This document shows positions 41,356 to 50,421 of a stretch of 57,959 nucleotides of DNA, one piece after another. The notes beneath the pieces are model-generated. The model was not told the DNA's origin, did no database searches, and saw nothing but the letters and a program-made list of their open reading frames with translations. The stretch spans positions 1-57,959 of the forward strand of contig NZ_KZ478018.1 in NCBI RefSeq assembly GCF_002837185.1. Direction: 5' to 3'. Positions within the stretch are counted from its first letter, which is position 1; every line of letters starts with the position of its first letter. A program made the translations under genes and the position numbers. Source of the DNA: Pseudomonas fluorescens (GTDB taxonomy: Bacteria > Pseudomonadota > Gammaproteobacteria > Pseudomonadales > Pseudomonadaceae).

Positions 41356-41654
41356 CTAATTAGCAATCTCGTAAGCTGATTCAAGGGTGCAATGATAGCC
41401 GCAAATACCCCGCAGTTGCCCAAGTAATTCCAGCCCGGTGCCGGGCTTCGAAAAGCGTGCTACAAAGGATCAGGCCCTTTGAAAACGCAACACTCGAGCG
41501 CCGGCCAGCCTGCCGGTTGAAAGATCAGCGGAACTTACGCCGACATTTTTTCTCTATGATGACATCGCGGCGCCAGCAGGACCCATTGTAAGGTGACTGC
41601 GGCCTGATTAGACTGCGCCGAATTCCGTACGCACAGCCCTTTGTAAGGACTCAT

Positions 41655-42494
41655 ATGATCAAGAAATGCTTGTTCCCGGCAGCCGGTTACGGCACTCGCT
41701 TCCTGCCAGCGACCAAAGCCATGCCCAAAGAGATGCTGCCGGTGGTGAACAAGCCACTGATTCAGTACGGCGTCGAAGAGGCACTGGATGCCGGCTTGAA
41801 TGAAATCTCCATCGTGACCGGCCGTGGTAAGCGCGCACTGGAAGACCACTTCGACATCAGCTATGAGTTGGAAAACCAGATCAAGGGCACCGACAAGGAA
41901 AAATACCTGGTCGGTATTCGCAAGCTGCTCGACGAGTGCTCGTTCTCCTACACCCGTCAGACCCAGATGAAAGGCCTCGGCCACGCCATCCTCACCGGTC
42001 GCCCGCTGATCGGTGACGAACCGTTCGCCGTGGTACTGGCCGATGACCTGTGCGTGAACCTGGAAGGCGACGGCGTGCTGACCCAGATGGTCAAGCTCTA
42101 CCAGAAATACCGCTGCACCATCGTCGCGGTAATGGAAGTCAACCCGACGGAAACCAACAAGTACGGCGTGATCGCCGGCGACGACATTGGTGATGGCCTG
42201 ATCCGCGTGCGTGACATGGTCGAGAAGCCAGCGCCGGAAGATGCACCGTCGAACCTGGCGATCATCGGCCGCTACATCCTCACCCCGGACATCTTCAAGC
42301 TGATCGAAGAAACCGAGCCAGGCAAGGGCGGCGAGATCCAGATCACCGACGCCCTGCTCAAGCAGGCCAAAGATGGTTGCGTGATTGCCTACAAATTCAA
42401 GGGCCAGCGTTTCGACTGCGGCGGCGCTGAAGGCTACATCGAGGCGACCAACTTCTGCTACGAGCACTTCTACAAGACTGGCAAGGCCTACTGA
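41655..42494 (+). CDS. galU: UTP-glucose-1-phosphate uridylyltransferase
   Basis: A 279-residue nucleotidyltransferase making UDP-glucose for exopolysaccharide, LPS core and trehalose. The N-terminal nucleotide-binding motif is FPAAGYGTRFLPATKAMPKE (note the usual G-x-G-T-R and catalytic Lys). VLADDLCVN carries the metal-binding Asp. ATG 41655 follows AAGGA. A terminator follows the gene, and gor starts 107 bp later. Confidence 0.96.
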   Translation: MIKKCLFPAAGYGTRFLPATKAMPKEMLPVVNKPLIQYGVEEALDAGLNEISIVTGRGKRALEDHFDISYELENQIKGTDKEKYLVGIRKLLDECSFSYTRQTQMKGLGHAILTGRPLIGDEPFAVVLADDLCVNLEGDGVLTQMVKLYQKYRCTIVAVMEVNPTETNKYGVIAGDDIGDGLIRVRDMVEKPAPEDAPSNLAIIGRYILTPDIFKLIEETEPGKGGEIQITDALLKQAKDGCVIAYKFKGQRFDCGGAEGYIEATNFCYEHFYKTGKAY

Positions 42495-42522
42495 TTTCAC
42501 CCTTGCTGATCTGTTTCAAGTG

Positions 42523-42546
42523 AAAGCCACCTTCGGGTGGCTTTTT
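42523..42546 (+). terminator. Terminator of galU
   Basis: The 9-bp stem AAAGCCACC/GGTGGCTTT is closed by a TTCG loop and followed by T residues. Confidence 0.9.
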
Positions 42547-42600
42547 CGTTTTTCAGCCCCATGTAAGTCGGTATGCTGGTGTCCTGCCGAGGAGAATGAA

Positions 42601-43959
42601 ATGGCCTACGATTTTGACCTGTATGTAATTGGCGCCGGTTCCGGCGGTGTTCGCGCGGCGCGCTTTGCCGCAGGCTTTGGCGCCAGGGTGGCCGTGGCGG
42701 AAAGCCGCTACCTGGGCGGTACCTGTGTAAATGTCGGTTGCGTGCCGAAAAAACTGTTGGTGTACGGCGCGCATTTTGCCGAAGACTTCGAACAGGCCAG
42801 CGGTTTCGGCTGGTCGTTGGGCGAGGCGAACTTTGACTGGGCGACCCTGATCGCCAACAAAGACCGCGAGATCAACCGTCTCAACGGCATCTATCGCAAC
42901 CTGCTGGTCAACAGCGGCGTGACCCTGCACGAAGGGCATGCGCGCCTGGTTGATCCCCATCAAGTGGAAATCAATGGCGAGCGCTTCACTGCCAAACATG
43001 TCCTTATCGCCACGGGCGGCTGGCCGCAGATCCCGGACATTCCGGGTCGCGAACACGCCATCGGCTCCAACGAAGCGTTCTTTCTCAAAGAGCTGCCAAA
43101 GCGCGTGCTGGTGGTAGGCGGTGGCTATATCGCGGTGGAATTCGCGGGCATTTTCCACGGCTTGGGCGCGCAGACTTCGTTGCTGTATCGCGGCGACCTG
43201 TTCCTGCGCGGCTTCGATGGCGCGGTGCGCAAGCACTTGCAGGAAGAGTTGACCAAGCGCGGCCTGGACCTGCAATTCAATGCCGACATCGAGCGCATCG
43301 ACAAGCAAGCCGATGGCAGCCTCAAGGCCACCTTGAAAGACGGCCGGGTGTTGGAAGCCGACTGCGTGTTCTACGCTACCGGCCGACGTCCGATGCTGGA
43401 CAACCTGGGGTTGGAAAATACCGGCGTCACCCTCGATGAGCGTGGCTTCGTCAACGTGGACGAGTTGTATCAAACCACCGAGCCGTCAATCCTGGCCATT
43501 GGCGATGTGATCGGCCGCGTACAATTGACCCCGGTCGCCCTGGCCGAAGGCATGGCTGTGGCACGTCGCCTGTTCAAACCCGAGCACTACCGTCCGGTGG
43601 ATTACGCGATGATCCCGACGGCGGTGTTCAGCCTGCCGAATATCGGTACGGTGGGCCTTACGGAAGAGGAGGCGAAGAAGAACGGCCATAAGGTGCAGAT
43701 CTTCGAGAGCCGTTTCCGGCCCATGAAGCTGACCCTGACGGACTGCCAGGAAAAGACCCTGATGAAGCTGGTGGTCGACGCCGACACCGACAAAGTGCTG
43801 GGCTGCCACATGGTCGGGCCCGATGCCGGCGAAATCGTGCAGGGCCTGGCGATCGCGCTCAAGGCAGGCGCGACCAAACAGCATTTCGACGAAACCATTG
43901 GCGTGCACCCGACGGCGGCGGAAGAGTTCGTCACCATGCGCACGCCTGTGGCGGACTGA
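42601..43959 (+). CDS. gor: Glutathione reductase
   Basis: A 452-residue FAD-dependent disulphide reductase that regenerates GSH with NADPH. The FAD-binding GAGSGG motif is at residues 12-17 and the redox-active disulphide is in GGTCVNVGCVPKK. The NADPH-binding GGGYIAVEFA and FAD motif ILAIGD follow, with catalytic His in GVHPTAAEE near the C terminus. AGGAG precedes ATG 42601. It ends exactly where the convergent kfrA-like gene ends, with no intergenic base. Confidence 0.94.
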   Translation: MAYDFDLYVIGAGSGGVRAARFAAGFGARVAVAESRYLGGTCVNVGCVPKKLLVYGAHFAEDFEQASGFGWSLGEANFDWATLIANKDREINRLNGIYRNLLVNSGVTLHEGHARLVDPHQVEINGERFTAKHVLIATGGWPQIPDIPGREHAIGSNEAFFLKELPKRVLVVGGGYIAVEFAGIFHGLGAQTSLLYRGDLFLRGFDGAVRKHLQEELTKRGLDLQFNADIERIDKQADGSLKATLKDGRVLEADCVFYATGRRPMLDNLGLENTGVTLDERGFVNVDELYQTTEPSILAIGDVIGRVQLTPVALAEGMAVARRLFKPEHYRPVDYAMIPTAVFSLPNIGTVGLTEEEAKKNGHKVQIFESRFRPMKLTLTDCQEKTLMKLVVDADTDKVLGCHMVGPDAGEIVQGLAIALKAGATKQHFDETIGVHPTAAEEFVTMRTPVAD

Positions 43960-44967
43960 TCAGGTTTCGCTGGTTGCCTCTGGCGTCGTTGCAACGACGG
44001 CGGCCAGACGCAACGCTTCAATGTTGGCCTGGGCCTTGAGCAGGTCCAGCTCCAGCGCCTTGTTGACCTGCTGATGTTCAGTCAGCGCTGCCTGGCGTGA
44101 CTGGCTTTCCTGCAGTGCAACCCGCAAGCGCTCCTGGAGCAGCGTGCGCTCGCTGTCGACCTGGCTGATTTTCTCGTTCAACTCCAGTTGCACGGCCTGG
44201 TCCTTGCGCAGTTGCTCCTGCAGTGCGTTCAGCTCCCGCGCGGTCACCCGGTGCTCGATCAACACGCGTTCGTTGTCTCGATGCAATTGGGTGATTTCGT
44301 CCTGACGCACCAGTGCACTCTGCTGCGCCTGGCGCAGCTCGGCTTGTACCTGCTGCAACTGACCCTCATGACGACGCTGCTCCTGCTCACGCTGCTCCTT
44401 GACCGCATTGCGGTAATGCTCAAGGGCATCGCGGGCGTGCAGGTGCTTGTCCTCCAGTGAGCGAATCTGCTCGTCCTTGTCCTTGATCCTCAGTTCGTAA
44501 TCGCTGCACGCCTGGCTAAGCCCGGCGTTGCGCGTCTGCTCGGTCTGCAGGCTGGTGCTGGCAGTTTGCAGGGCGGCGCTTTCCTCGGCGAGGGCGGCGG
44601 CCTGGATATCGAACTGCTGTTGCAACTGGTCATGGGCCTCCTGCAGCGCTTGAAGCTGAGTGAGCAGGGCGCTTTTGTGCTGTTCAAACTGCGCCAGGGC
44701 GAGGTCGATGGGCTCTTGGGCCTTCTCTTTCAGGCGCTGGGCGAGCCGTGCCACCAATTCCCCAAGCTCGTCATCAATCGGGGCTTGGGTGATGGTCTGG
44801 CGGGTCTCGCTTTCGTCGAGTTCCTTCAGATAGCGATGAATGGTGGTTTTCGAGCCGGTATTGCCCATCTCGATGCGCACGGCGTCGATGCTGGGGTTTT
44901 CGCCACGGGCGAGGATTGCCAGGCGTGCCGTCTGAACTACTGCTTTATTTATGCCGCCGCGAGCCAT
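43960..44967 (-). CDS. KfrA-like DNA-binding coiled-coil protein
   Basis: A 335-residue protein. The KfrA N-terminal DNA-binding domain (MARGGINKAVVQTARLAIL, GSKTTIHRYLKEL; about residues 1-65) is followed by ~240 residues of coiled coil rich in Gln, Glu, Leu and Ala. KfrA proteins of plasmids bind inverted repeats in their own promoter and help compaction or partition. ATG 44967 is selected by GGAG 6 bases upstream. It is divergent from a tyrosine recombinase with a palindrome-rich 171-bp region between them. Its chromosomal role is unknown. Confidence 0.85.
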   Translation of the reverse strand: MARGGINKAVVQTARLAILARGENPSIDAVRIEMGNTGSKTTIHRYLKELDESETRQTITQAPIDDELGELVARLAQRLKEKAQEPIDLALAQFEQHKSALLTQLQALQEAHDQLQQQFDIQAAALAEESAALQTASTSLQTEQTRNAGLSQACSDYELRIKDKDEQIRSLEDKHLHARDALEHYRNAVKEQREQEQRRHEGQLQQVQAELRQAQQSALVRQDEITQLHRDNERVLIEHRVTARELNALQEQLRKDQAVQLELNEKISQVDSERTLLQERLRVALQESQSRQAALTEHQQVNKALELDLLKAQANIEALRLAAVVATTPEATSET

Positions 44968-44984
44968 GGGGTCTCCGTCGATTT

Positions 44985-45017
44985 CGTACTGTGGTACAGG
45001 GTATGTATTTACGTACC
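44985..45017. promoter_or_regulatory. Palindromes in the kfrA-like/recombinase intergenic region
   Basis: GTAC-TGTG-GTAC (44986-44997) is followed by GGTATGTA-TT-TACGTACC (45000-45017, one mismatch between arms). Their position just upstream of the kfrA-like start fits an autoregulatory KfrA operator, and the same sites could be recombinase-binding sites. Confidence 0.5.
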
Positions 45018-45138
45018 TTATCACATTTAAAAAACACTTTAAATTCATGAATTAACAGATGGGATATTGGCGTATTATCCCGTGTCACCAGCATTTTTAA
45101 CGCCGAACCATGCGTTAGCAGTACGAATAGGCCCTGCC

Positions 45139-46071
45139 ATGAGTGATCTTGATCGTTACCTCAACGCCGCGACCCGTGACAACACGCGCCGTAGCTACCG
45201 CGCAGCCATCGAACATTTCGAGGTCAGTTGGGGTGGATTCCTGCCCGCCACCAGCGACAGCGTGGCGCGCTATCTGGTCGCGTATGCGGGCGTGCTGGCC
45301 GTCAACACCCTGAAGTTGCGCCTCTCGGCACTGGCGCAGTGGCATACCAGCCAGGGGTTTGCCGACCCGACCAAGGCGCCAGTGGTGCGCAAGGTGCTCA
45401 AGGGCATCCGCGCCGTGCACCCTGCGCGCGAGCGCCAGGCCGAGCCGTTGCAGCTCAAGCATCTGGAGCAGGTGGTGGCGTCGCTTGAGCTTGAAGCGAG
45501 GGAGGCCAGCGACAATCAGGACCGGCCCGCGTGGCTACGCGCCAAACGCGACACGGCGCTGATCCTGCTGGGGTTCTGGCGTGGCTTTCGCAGCGATGAG
45601 CTGTGTCGCTTGAGCATAGAGCATGTCCAGGCGGTGCCTGGGGCAGGCATCAGCCTCTACTTGCCGCGCAGCAAAAGTGACCGCGACAACCTCGGCAAGA
45701 CTTACCAAACCCCCGCATTACTGCGCTTGTGCCCGGTACAGGCTTACAGCGAATGGCTCAGCGCCTCGGCACTGGTGCGCGGCCCGGTGTTTCGCGGGAT
45801 CGATCGCTGGGGCAACCTGGGGGAGGAGGGGCTGCACCCCAACAGCGTGATTCCGTTACTGCGCCAGGCGCTTGCGCGCGCGGGCATCCCGGCCGAGCAA
45901 TACACCAGCCACTCCCTGCGACGCGGCTTCGCTACCTGGGCCCATCGCAGCGGCTGGGATCTGAAGTCGTTGATGAGTTATGTCGGTTGGAGCGACATGA
46001 AATCGGCCATACGCTATGTTGAAGCGACGCCCTTTCTCGGCATGACGCTGGCGACCCAACCGCTGTTATGA
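45139..46071 (+). CDS. Tyrosine recombinase (phage-integrase family)
   Basis: A 310-residue recombinase with a SAM-like N-terminal core-binding domain (about 1-95) and a complete catalytic set: Arg151 (FWRGFRSDEL), Lys179 (PRSKSD), His258 and Arg261 (SHSLRRGF), Trp284 (YVGW) and nucleophile Tyr293 (AIRYVEA). It lacks the arm-binding domain of phage integrases and is closer to XerCD-like or transposon recombinases. ATG 45139 is inferred from the domain start; its ribosome-binding site is weak. It is not near any phage genes. Confidence 0.88.
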   Translation: MSDLDRYLNAATRDNTRRSYRAAIEHFEVSWGGFLPATSDSVARYLVAYAGVLAVNTLKLRLSALAQWHTSQGFADPTKAPVVRKVLKGIRAVHPARERQAEPLQLKHLEQVVASLELEAREASDNQDRPAWLRAKRDTALILLGFWRGFRSDELCRLSIEHVQAVPGAGISLYLPRSKSDRDNLGKTYQTPALLRLCPVQAYSEWLSASALVRGPVFRGIDRWGNLGEEGLHPNSVIPLLRQALARAGIPAEQYTSHSLRRGFATWAHRSGWDLKSLMSYVGWSDMKSAIRYVEATPFLGMTLATQPLL

Positions 46072-46216
46072 GATTTCTTCTATTAATACAGTCATCTGAT
46101 AGAGAAACCCAATCGTCAGCATCAGGTTTGCCAATGAGCCATCGTCACCAAGAGTGGGTAGGATTCACCCCATCAACTTGTTAACCCTTTCTACAAACCC
46201 TGACGGAGAGTCAACG

Positions 46217-46780
46217 ATGCCTATCATCAACAGCCACGTAAAACCGTTTAAAGCCACCGCTTTCAAAAACGGCAGCTTCCTCGATGTGACCGACGCTGAC
46301 CTGAAAGGCAAGTGGTCTGTGGTGTTCTTCTACCCAGCCGACTTCACCTTCGTTTGCCCAACCGAACTGGAAGACCTGGCTGACAACTACGCCGAATTCC
46401 AGAAACTGGGCGTAGAAATCTACAGCGTGTCCACCGATACCCACTTTGCCCACGCTGCCTGGCACAACACTTCGCCAGCCATCGGCAAGATCCAGTACAC
46501 CATGATTGGCGACCCGACCCTGACCATCTCGCGCAACTTCGACGTGCTGATCGAAGAAGCCGGCCTGGCGGACCGCGGTACTTTCGTGATCAACCCGGAA
46601 GGCCAGATCAAGATCGTTGAGCTGAACGACGGCGGTGTTGGCCGTGACGCTTCGGAGCTGCTGCGCAAGATCAAGGCTGCCCAGTACGTTGCCGCTCACC
46701 CGGGCGAAGTGTGCCCAGCCAAGTGGAAAGAAGGCGAGGCCACCCTGGCTCCGTCCCTGGACCTGGTCGGCAAGATCTAA
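46217..46780 (+). CDS. ahpC: Alkyl hydroperoxide reductase subunit C (2-Cys peroxiredoxin)
   Basis: A 187-residue AhpC that reduces H2O2 and organic peroxides. The peroxidatic Cys lies in FTFVCPTE and the resolving Cys in GEVCPAKW. ATG 46217 follows GACGGAGAG. ahpF is downstream beyond a terminator, giving the usual excess of AhpC over AhpF. OxyR control is expected from family knowledge; I could not fit the complete OxyR motif upstream. Confidence 0.96.
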   Translation: MPIINSHVKPFKATAFKNGSFLDVTDADLKGKWSVVFFYPADFTFVCPTELEDLADNYAEFQKLGVEIYSVSTDTHFAHAAWHNTSPAIGKIQYTMIGDPTLTISRNFDVLIEEAGLADRGTFVINPEGQIKIVELNDGGVGRDASELLRKIKAAQYVAAHPGEVCPAKWKEGEATLAPSLDLVGKI

Positions 46781-46840
46781 GTCTGTGAAGTTCCAAGGGC
46801 GGGCATCCGCACCTACCCAGTAAGCTGCAACCGCCCTCAA

Positions 46841-46876
46841 AAACGCCCGGGCGAGATTCGCTCGGGCGTTTTTTTT
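46841..46876 (+). terminator. Terminator between ahpC and ahpF
   Basis: The stem AAACGCCCG/CGGGCGTTT, with further inner pairing, is followed by a run of T. Confidence 0.85.
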
Positions 46877-46902
46877 ACCCAGAATTAAAGGAAATCGCCC
46901 GT

Positions 46903-48468
46903 ATGTTGGACGCCAATCTTAAAGCTCAGTTGAAGTCATACCTGGAGCGGGTTACCCAGCCGATCGAGATCGTCGCTTCCCTCGATGACGGCGCGAAATC
47001 CGAGGAAATGCTCGCTCTTTTGCAGGACGTAGCCAGCCTCTCCACGCTGATTACCCTGTACACCGATGGCAATGATGCGCGCAAGCCGTCGTTCTCCATC
47101 AACCGCCCGGGTGCCGAGATCAGCCTGCGTTTTGCCGGCATCCCCATGGGCCATGAATTCACGTCCTTGGTACTGGCCCTGCTGCAAGTCGGTGGCCACC
47201 CATCCAAGGCCAGTGTCGAAGTGATTGAACAGATCCGTGCCTTGAAAGGCGAGTTCAGCTTTGAGACGTACTTTTCGCTGTCGTGCCAGAACTGCCCGGA
47301 CGTGGTCCAGGCGCTGAACCTGATGGCCGTGCTCAACCCCAATATCCGCCACGTGGCCATCGACGGCGCGCTGTTCCAGGCTGAAGTCGATGAGCGTCAG
47401 ATCATGGCGGTGCCCAGTGTCTACCTTAACGGTGTGAACTTCGGCCAGGGCCGCATGGGCCTGGAGGAAATCCTCGCCAAGCTCGACACCAGTGGTATCG
47501 AAAAAGCCGCCGAGAAAATCAGTGCCAAGGAGGCCTTTGATGTATTGGTTGTCGGCGGTGGCCCAGCGGGTTCATCGGCGGCGATCTATGCGGCACGTAA
47601 AGGCATTCGTACCGGTGTGGCCGCCGAGCGTTTTGGTGGCCAGGTACTGGACACCATGTCCATCGAGAACTTTATCTCGGTACAGGAAACCGAAGGCCCC
47701 AAACTGGCCAGCGCCCTGGAAGCCCATGTGCGTCAGTACGATGTGGACATCATGAACCTGCAGCGTGCCAGCAGCCTGGTGCCGGCGAAAAACGCCGGCG
47801 AGTTGCACGAAATCCGCTTCGAAAGCGGTGCGACGCTCAAGTCCAGAACCGTGATCCTGGCCACCGGTGCACGCTGGCGTGAAATGGGCGTGCCGGGCGA
47901 GCAGCAATACAAGGCCAAGGGCGTGTGCTTCTGCCCGCATTGCGATGGTCCGTTGTTCAAGGGCAAGCGCGTGGCGGTGATTGGTGGCGGTAACTCAGGC
48001 GTCGAAGCCGCCATCGACCTGGCCGGTATTGTCAGCCACGTCACGTTGCTGGAGTTCGACAGCAAGCTGCGCGCTGACGCTGTGTTGCAGCGCAAGCTGT
48101 ACAGCCTGCCGAACGTTGACGTGATTACCAGCGCATTGACCAGTGAAGTCAAAGGCGATGGCCAGAAAGTCACCGGTCTTGCCTACAAGGATCGCGACAG
48201 CGGCGAGTTCAAGACCCTCGACCTGGAAGGCATCTTTGTGCAAATCGGTTTGCTGCCCAACACCGACTGGCTCAAAGGCACGGTGGAGCTGACGCCACGC
48301 GGCGAGATCATCGTCGATGCGCGTGGCGAGACCTCATTGCCAGGTGTATTCGCCGCCGGTGACGTGACGACTGTGCCGTACAAGCAGATCGTGATTGCCG
48401 TGGGCGAGGGCGCCAAGGCGTCCCTGAGTGCTTTCGACCACCTGATCCGCACGTCCGCGCCTGCATAA
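46903..48468 (+). CDS. ahpF: Alkyl hydroperoxide reductase subunit F
   Basis: A 521-residue NADH-dependent flavoprotein that reduces AhpC. The N-terminal tandem thioredoxin-like domain has the CQNC redox pair. The C-terminal thioredoxin-reductase-like part has FAD-binding GGGPAGSSAAIYAARKG, the disulphide CPHC in GVCFCPHCDGP, and NADH-binding GGGNSGVEAA. AAAGGA precedes ATG 46903. Confidence 0.96.
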   Translation: MLDANLKAQLKSYLERVTQPIEIVASLDDGAKSEEMLALLQDVASLSTLITLYTDGNDARKPSFSINRPGAEISLRFAGIPMGHEFTSLVLALLQVGGHPSKASVEVIEQIRALKGEFSFETYFSLSCQNCPDVVQALNLMAVLNPNIRHVAIDGALFQAEVDERQIMAVPSVYLNGVNFGQGRMGLEEILAKLDTSGIEKAAEKISAKEAFDVLVVGGGPAGSSAAIYAARKGIRTGVAAERFGGQVLDTMSIENFISVQETEGPKLASALEAHVRQYDVDIMNLQRASSLVPAKNAGELHEIRFESGATLKSRTVILATGARWREMGVPGEQQYKAKGVCFCPHCDGPLFKGKRVAVIGGGNSGVEAAIDLAGIVSHVTLLEFDSKLRADAVLQRKLYSLPNVDVITSALTSEVKGDGQKVTGLAYKDRDSGEFKTLDLEGIFVQIGLLPNTDWLKGTVELTPRGEIIVDARGETSLPGVFAAGDVTTVPYKQIVIAVGEGAKASLSAFDHLIRTSAPA

Positions 48469-48485
48469 AATCCGCCGCGCAAATG

Positions 48486-48516
48486 AAAAACCCCATGAGT
48501 GATCATGGGGTTTTTT
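48486..48516. terminator. Bidirectional terminator between ahpF and gloA
   Basis: The stem AACCCCATGA/TCATGGGGTT has A and T runs on both sides, between convergent genes. Confidence 0.9.
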
Positions 48517-48519
48517 GGT

Positions 48520-49041
48520 TTACATCGGTGCTGGCTGAATGATTTCAACCCAGTACGCGTCCGGGTCCTTGATGAAAGCCAGGCTTTTCATGCGGCCATC
48601 GCTCAGGCGCTTCTGGAAATCGCAGCCCAGGGCTTCGAAGCGTTCGCACGCCGCGACGATGTCCGGTACCGAGATGCAAATGTGGCCAAAGCCACGGGGG
48701 TCGGTGTTGCCGTTGTGGTAGGCGAAGTCGGCATCGTTTTCGGTACCGTGGTTGTGGGTCAGTTCCAGAATGCCAGGGATCGACTTCATCCACTGCGTAC
48801 GCTCAGCCGCGTCAGCCGGGATCTGTGCCTTGTCCACCAGGGCGAGGAAATACAGGCTGAATTCGGCTTCCGGGAAATCGCGTTTTTCAACTAGGGAAAA
48901 ACCCAGTACGCGGGTGTAGAAATCCAGCGACTTGGTGATGTCCTTGACCCGCAGCATGGTGTGGTTGAACACGAAGTTCGCGGTGGCGGTATCAGGTTGG
49001 GCAGTGACGCCGGGGAAAGTGTTCAGTTCGTGCAGGCTCAT
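48520..49041 (-). CDS. gloA: Lactoylglutathione lyase (glyoxalase I)
   Basis: A 173-residue metalloenzyme converting the methylglyoxal-glutathione adduct to S-lactoylglutathione. Metal ligands are His in FVFNHTMLRV, Glu in GILELTHNHG, His in RGFGHICISV and Glu in YWVEIIQP. This longer form, with MSLHELNTFPGV at its start, corresponds to the Zn-type GloA of Pseudomonas. GGAGG precedes ATG 49041. With gor nearby it belongs to the glutathione-based detoxification genes of this region. Confidence 0.94.
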   Translation of the reverse strand: MSLHELNTFPGVTAQPDTATANFVFNHTMLRVKDITKSLDFYTRVLGFSLVEKRDFPEAEFSLYFLALVDKAQIPADAAERTQWMKSIPGILELTHNHGTENDADFAYHNGNTDPRGFGHICISVPDIVAACERFEALGCDFQKRLSDGRMKSLAFIKDPDAYWVEIIQPAPM

Positions 49042-49220
49042 GGGCCCTCCAGAAAAAAATGGGGCAAAGCGGTCCCTTGGCTTGCGGCAAGCATCCGTGC
49101 AGCCGGGCCATGATACGCAAGGCCTGCCGGTCACGCCAAATGAAAAAGCTGACGCAGCCCTTGCGAGCTGTGGGTCTGGGGCCGCAAACTTTGGTGCTGG
49201 AACCCTGGATGCTTTTTGCA

Positions 49221-49754
49221 ATGATCGAGTTTCGTAAACCGCTGTTGAGTACCTTGTGTCTATTGCTGGCGAGCCCGCTCGCAGGGGCGGCCGACCCCGA
49301 GATCCATTGGCCCAGCGGCTGGCAGGTGGAGGAAGTGGAACCCGACGCCGCCGTCGGGAAGCGCCAGGCCGTGACTCGACAGCGTGCGATAAAGAATGAC
49401 GAAAATGGCCAGACCTTGATGGTGATGGAGTTGACCGGTACGCCACTTGAGGCCGGGCATCAGGTTAATCTTCAAGGCGTCTTGCTGGAGATGCGTAAGT
49501 CCATTCAAAAGGATTTTGCCCAGGGCGGTTATCAAAGCGTGTGCACCAAACTGCACGCCGCTACATTGAGCCGCCTTGATGCGCTGGAAACTACCTGTGT
49601 GATTACCGAGAACGGTCGCCATGTGCTATCGCAGACACTAGTGGGCGCGGTGGATACGGAAAAAGCCTACGTGTTTTCATATGCGGGCCAGGCGCAAGCG
49701 TACGAGACCAGTGAGGATGAAGTCCGTTCAGTGCGTGACAGCCTCAAACTTTGA
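49221..49754 (+). CDS. DUF4946 periplasmic protein
   Basis: A 177-residue protein with a signal peptide ending SPLAGA. The mature part, IHWPSGWQVEEVE, QRAIKNDENGQTLMVMELT and QSVCTKLHAATLSRLDALETTC, matches the DUF4946 family of Pseudomonas, of unknown function. Two conserved Cys could form a disulphide. The start is either ATG 49221 or 49209; both give a signal peptide. Confidence 0.8.
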   Translation: MIEFRKPLLSTLCLLLASPLAGAADPEIHWPSGWQVEEVEPDAAVGKRQAVTRQRAIKNDENGQTLMVMELTGTPLEAGHQVNLQGVLLEMRKSIQKDFAQGGYQSVCTKLHAATLSRLDALETTCVITENGRHVLSQTLVGAVDTEKAYVFSYAGQAQAYETSEDEVRSVRDSLKL

Positions 49755-49812
49755 ATGGCTGTATGTGAAAGAATGTGAACTTTAATTTAAGTTCGCTTGC
49801 GAACCTGGAAAC

Positions 49813-49840
49813 GAAAAAGCCCCGCCTGAGCGGGGCTTTC
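49813..49840. terminator. Bidirectional terminator
   Basis: The 10-bp stem AAAGCCCCGC/GCGGGGCTTT with flanking A/T, between the DUF4946 gene and the convergent MvaU-like gene. Confidence 0.88.
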
Positions 49841-49856
49841 CATTAATGCCTGTCAA

Positions 49857-50222
49857 TCAACCGCGAAGCCAGGAATCTACAGTGGCTGCGCCGTGCTCTT
49901 CCTTCCAGGCTTTCAGGCCACGATGGTTGCCGCCTTTGGTCTCGATCAGCTCACCGGTGTGCGGGTTCTGGTAGACCTTGACCACGCGGGCGCGGCGCTG
50001 TTTCGGCGCGGCGGCAGGTGTGGCGCCGCGTTTGGCCGGGTTTGGATCAAGGATGGAGATCACGTCGCGCAGGCTCTTGTCGTAGCTGCCCATCAATTTT
50101 TTAAGCTTTTCTTCAAATTCGATTTCTTTCTTCAGCCCGGCGTCGTTCTTCAGGGATTCCAGCTGGGCAAGCTGCTCTTGAAGGGCTCTTTCTGCTGCGC
50201 GAAATTCGGCGAGTCTGGACAA
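49857..50222 (-). CDS. H-NS-like nucleoid protein of the MvaT/MvaU (MvaV) family
   Basis: A 121-residue xenogeneic silencer. The N-terminal coiled coil (MSRLAEFRAAERALQEQLAQ...) drives oligomerisation, and the C-terminal DNA-binding domain carries KVYQNPHTGELIETKGGNHR. The sequence is nearer MvaU/MvaV than MvaT. The start appears to be TTG 50222, with GGAGT upstream; no in-frame ATG or GTG fits better. It would be expected to bind AT-rich tracts such as the region before the PEPC-like operon and the prophage cargo genes. Confidence 0.9.
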   Translation of the reverse strand: MSRLAEFRAAERALQEQLAQLESLKNDAGLKKEIEFEEKLKKLMGSYDKSLRDVISILDPNPAKRGATPAAAPKQRRARVVKVYQNPHTGELIETKGGNHRGLKAWKEEHGAATVDSWLRG

Positions 50223-50421
50223 AATCTGTACTCCAATAGTGTAGTTAGCTGATATCTACTGCGAAGAAAGCCTTAAGCCAAGAGGGTTAAGCTAACTCAA
50301 ACGAAAACACCTGACTGTGAGTGTATCGCCGGCAAGAAAAATTGTAGTAGTTAATCCACGTCGAGTAAATCATGTCTTTTGTCTAAATAATATGCTGGCC
50401 GGGAAGGTAGTCGGTGACTGT

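Noticed and set aside
46072..46216. OxyR-binding motif upstream of ahpC
   Set aside because: CTAT and ATAG half-sites occur near 46079 and 46099, but the required four-part 7-bp spacing is not satisfied.
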